Positions 62,680 to 64,000 of a stretch of 64,000 nucleotides of DNA are shown one piece after another. Source of the stretch: a virus. The notes under the pieces are model-generated. The model did not search any database and was not told where the DNA came from. It saw only the letters and a list, made by a program, of their open reading frames with translations. Positions within the stretch are counted from its first letter, which is position 1, and each line of letters starts with the position of its first letter. The stretch covers positions 1 to 64,000 of the IMG/VR virus record IMGVR_UViG_3300032286_000272; one strand, written 5' to 3'. Made by a program: the position numbers and the translations under genes.

Positions 62680-64000
62680 TGGCAATCAACAACGATTTTA
62701 AAGTTAAACACGGCCTTGTGGTCTCAACAACGGCCACAGTTCTCGGCACAACTAATTCCACCAACACAGAAACAGGCGCATTAATTGTATCCGGCGGCGC
62801 AGCCGTTGGTCAAGATCTTTGGGTTGGCGGTAAAATTTACGTTGATACCATAGTTGGTAACCCTGGCTATCTTGGTAGTTCTGGTTACACTGGTAGTCAA
62901 GGCATCACCGGTTACACTGGTAGTCAAGGTGATCTAGGCTATACAGGATCAGTAGGCTACACTGGCAGTGATGGTTATACTGGATCAGTAGGCTACACCG
63001 GCAGTGATGGTTATACTGGATCAGTAGGCTACACCGGCAGTGATGGTTATACTGGATCATTGGGTTACGTTGGATCAGTAGGCTATACTGGTAGTTCTGG
63101 TTCAAGTGGTACCGAAGGTTACACTGGATCAGTAGGTTATACTGGTTCAATTGGTTTTACAGGTAGTATTGGCTACACAGGTAGCGACGGATACATTGGT
63201 TCAGTAGGCTACACAGGTAGCGACGGATACATTGGTTCAGTAGGCTACGCTGGTAGTCGTGGTCCTAGCAATGCTATTACCGCAGCATCTGACACAAGCA
63301 CTACCGTTTTATATCCGGTTTTAGTTGATCAACTAGACAGTCCGGATAGATTACCTAAAGGTAATAGTAATCTATACTTTAATGCATCTACAAATGCTCT
63401 AATTGTTAACGGCGATATTATCGCTAATAAGTTAACAATTCAATATACCACAATCACAACTACACAAATTATAACTGATGATATATTCACAGTTTATAAT
63501 ACAACCAACAGCACCGGTACAAATAGTGGTGCATTAGTTGTTGCTGGCGGCGTGGGTATTGAGAAAGATCTTTGGGTTGGTGGTGTAATTTATAGAAATG
63601 GTATATCTGTCGGCTACGGCTATACAGGTAGTGAGGGGTTTACTGGTAGCATTGGATATACTGGCAGTGATGGCTATACAGGTAGTGTCGGTTATGACGG
63701 ATCTGTAGGATACACAGGTAGTGAGGGGTTTACTGGTAGTATTGGATATACTGGTAGTGATGGCTATACAGGTAGTGTTGGTTATGACGGATCTGTAGGA
63801 TACACAGGTAGTGAGGGGTTTACTGGTAGTATTGGATATACTGGTAGTGATGGATACACTGGTAGTCAAGGTGAAACGGGTTTTACCGGTAGTTCTGGTT
63901 CGTCGGGAGAAATAGGATTTACAGGCAGTCAAGGTTATGACGGCAGCGTAGGTTTTACAGGATCGGTTGGTTATATTGGTAGTGTAGGACCACAAGGTAT
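62679..64000 (+). CDS. Collagen-like tail fibre, 3' end beyond window
   Basis: The frame is open from ATG 62679 (ribosome site AAGGGAAG at 62668-62675) to the right edge, at least 440 residues. The N-terminus MAINNDFKVKHGLVVSTTAT leads to a fibre module (TETGALIVSGGAAVGQDLWV). A long GYTGS/GSVGYTGSD collagen-type array (Gly-X-Y triplets) follows to about residue 200. Next comes a second beta block with another module (NSGALVVAGGVGIEKDLWVG) near residue 282-305, and then a second collagen array to the window end. It is the sister of the minus-strand collagen-like gene at 10793. The missing C-terminus may carry the receptor-binding head. Confidence 0.85.
   Translation, partial: MAINNDFKVKHGLVVSTTATVLGTTNSTNTETGALIVSGGAAVGQDLWVGGKIYVDTIVGNPGYLGSSGYTGSQGITGYTGSQGDLGYTGSVGYTGSDGYTGSVGYTGSDGYTGSVGYTGSDGYTGSLGYVGSVGYTGSSGSSGTEGYTGSVGYTGSIGFTGSIGYTGSDGYIGSVGYTGSDGYIGSVGYAGSRGPSNAITAASDTSTTVLYPVLVDQLDSPDRLPKGNSNLYFNASTNALIVNGDIIANKLTIQYTTITTTQIITDDIFTVYNTTNSTGTNSGALVVAGGVGIEKDLWVGGVIYRNGISVGYGYTGSEGFTGSIGYTGSDGYTGSVGYDGSVGYTGSEGFTGSIGYTGSDGYTGSVGYDGSVGYTGSEGFTGSIGYTGSDGYTGSQGETGFTGSSGSSGEIGFTGSQGYDGSVGFTGSVGYIGSVGPQG
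62935..63245 (+). repeat. 36-bp collagen-coding tandem repeats
   Basis: Units encoding GYTGSVGYTGSD recur with a 36-bp period (copies starting near 62971, 63007 and 63043). A second 36-bp duplication (GYTGSDGYIGSV) lies at about 63174-63245. Confidence 0.85.
63631..63850 (+). repeat. 90-bp near-identical tandem repeats
   Basis: The block beginning GTGAGGGGTTTACTGG starts at 63631, 63721 and 63811, a 90-bp (30-residue, ten Gly-X-Y triplet) period with very few substitutions. The first two copies are complete and the third is partial. Confidence 0.9.

Noticed and set aside
62935-63850. Regular short repeats resembling a CRISPR array
   Set aside because: The repeats are contiguous, in frame and encode Gly-X-Y collagen units; there are no unique spacers.
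63534-63995. 153-residue minus-strand ORF rich in Thr/Ser
   Set aside because: Antisense to the collagen repeats of the 62679 fibre; it only mirrors the repeat.
1-64000. tRNA genes, integrase or attachment site
   Set aside because: No cloverleaf with a GGTTCGANTCC arm or recombinase motif was recognised by eye; a tRNAscan-SE run would be decisive.

Overview
This window is part of the genome of a T4-like (Straboviridae/Kyanoviridae-type) contractile-tailed phage. The evidence is a set of T4-superfamily genes recognised from their translated sequences: the late sigma factor gp55, recombination proteins gp46/gp47, portal gp20, prohead protease gp21, scaffold gp22, major capsid protein gp23, baseplate proteins gp5, gp6, gp25, gp26 and gp53, and the frd/td nucleotide genes. 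The style (gp5 without lysozyme, no recognisable T4 long tail fibres, long beta-structured fibre proteins, GYTGS collagen-like proteins, a giant baseplate-region protein) resembles marine and freshwater aquatic T4-like phages of the cyanophage/pelagiphage type. The DNA is AT-rich by eye. No tRNA, integrase or photosynthesis gene was seen, and nothing identifies the host.

Layout. 1-4.2 kb (+): end of a probable MoxR-type ATPase gene, a metallopeptidase/VWA protein, three small conserved unknowns, then frd (dihydrofolate reductase) and td (thymidylate synthase), translationally coupled. 4.2-33.7 kb (-): one long late operon read from 33.7 kb down. It starts with tube-initiator/baseplate genes (gp48/54-like, gp53, hub, gp5, gp25, gp6), continues through a 4478-residue giant protein, a collagen-like protein and a subtilisin-family protease, and ends with a structural protein and three paralogous tail-fibre genes. 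33.8-38.5 kb (+): gp55, gp47, gp46, two small genes and a GIY-YIG protein. 38.47-38.98 kb: a non-coding stretch rich in hairpins, probably a structured RNA. 39.0-43.8 kb: an Ala/Gly-rich protein, a short minus-strand pair (gp26 and a small partner), the tape-measure protein and a GIY-YIG homing-endonuclease-like gene. 43.8-51.2 kb (+): portal, scaffold, protease and capsid morphogenesis operon. 51.3-64 kb (+): a second adhesin/fibre cluster; its last gene, a collagen-like fibre, runs off the right edge.

Regulation. Copies of a T4-late-like core, (T/A/G/C)(A)TAAATA(C/T), stand in front of most late transcription units on both strands. At four genes (starts 9107-, 29010-, 45515+, 51302+) the core ends only 4-5 nt before the ATG and there is no Shine-Dalgarno sequence, which predicts leaderless late mRNAs. 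Sigma70-like promoters precede the VWA gene, gp55 and gp47; the one before gp47 also lies directly against the start codon. Clear hairpin terminators follow the ATPase fragment, gp23, the 50.05 kb structural gene and the 60.7 kb fibre gene.

How it works together. gp55 would direct late transcription of the head, baseplate and fibre operons. gp46/47 process DNA for recombination-dependent replication, and frd/td supply dTMP. Portal, scaffold, protease and capsid build the prohead. The baseplate/hub genes and tape measure build the tail. The two fibre clusters, one at each end of the structural block, supply host-recognition surfaces assembled from a few repeatedly reused modules.
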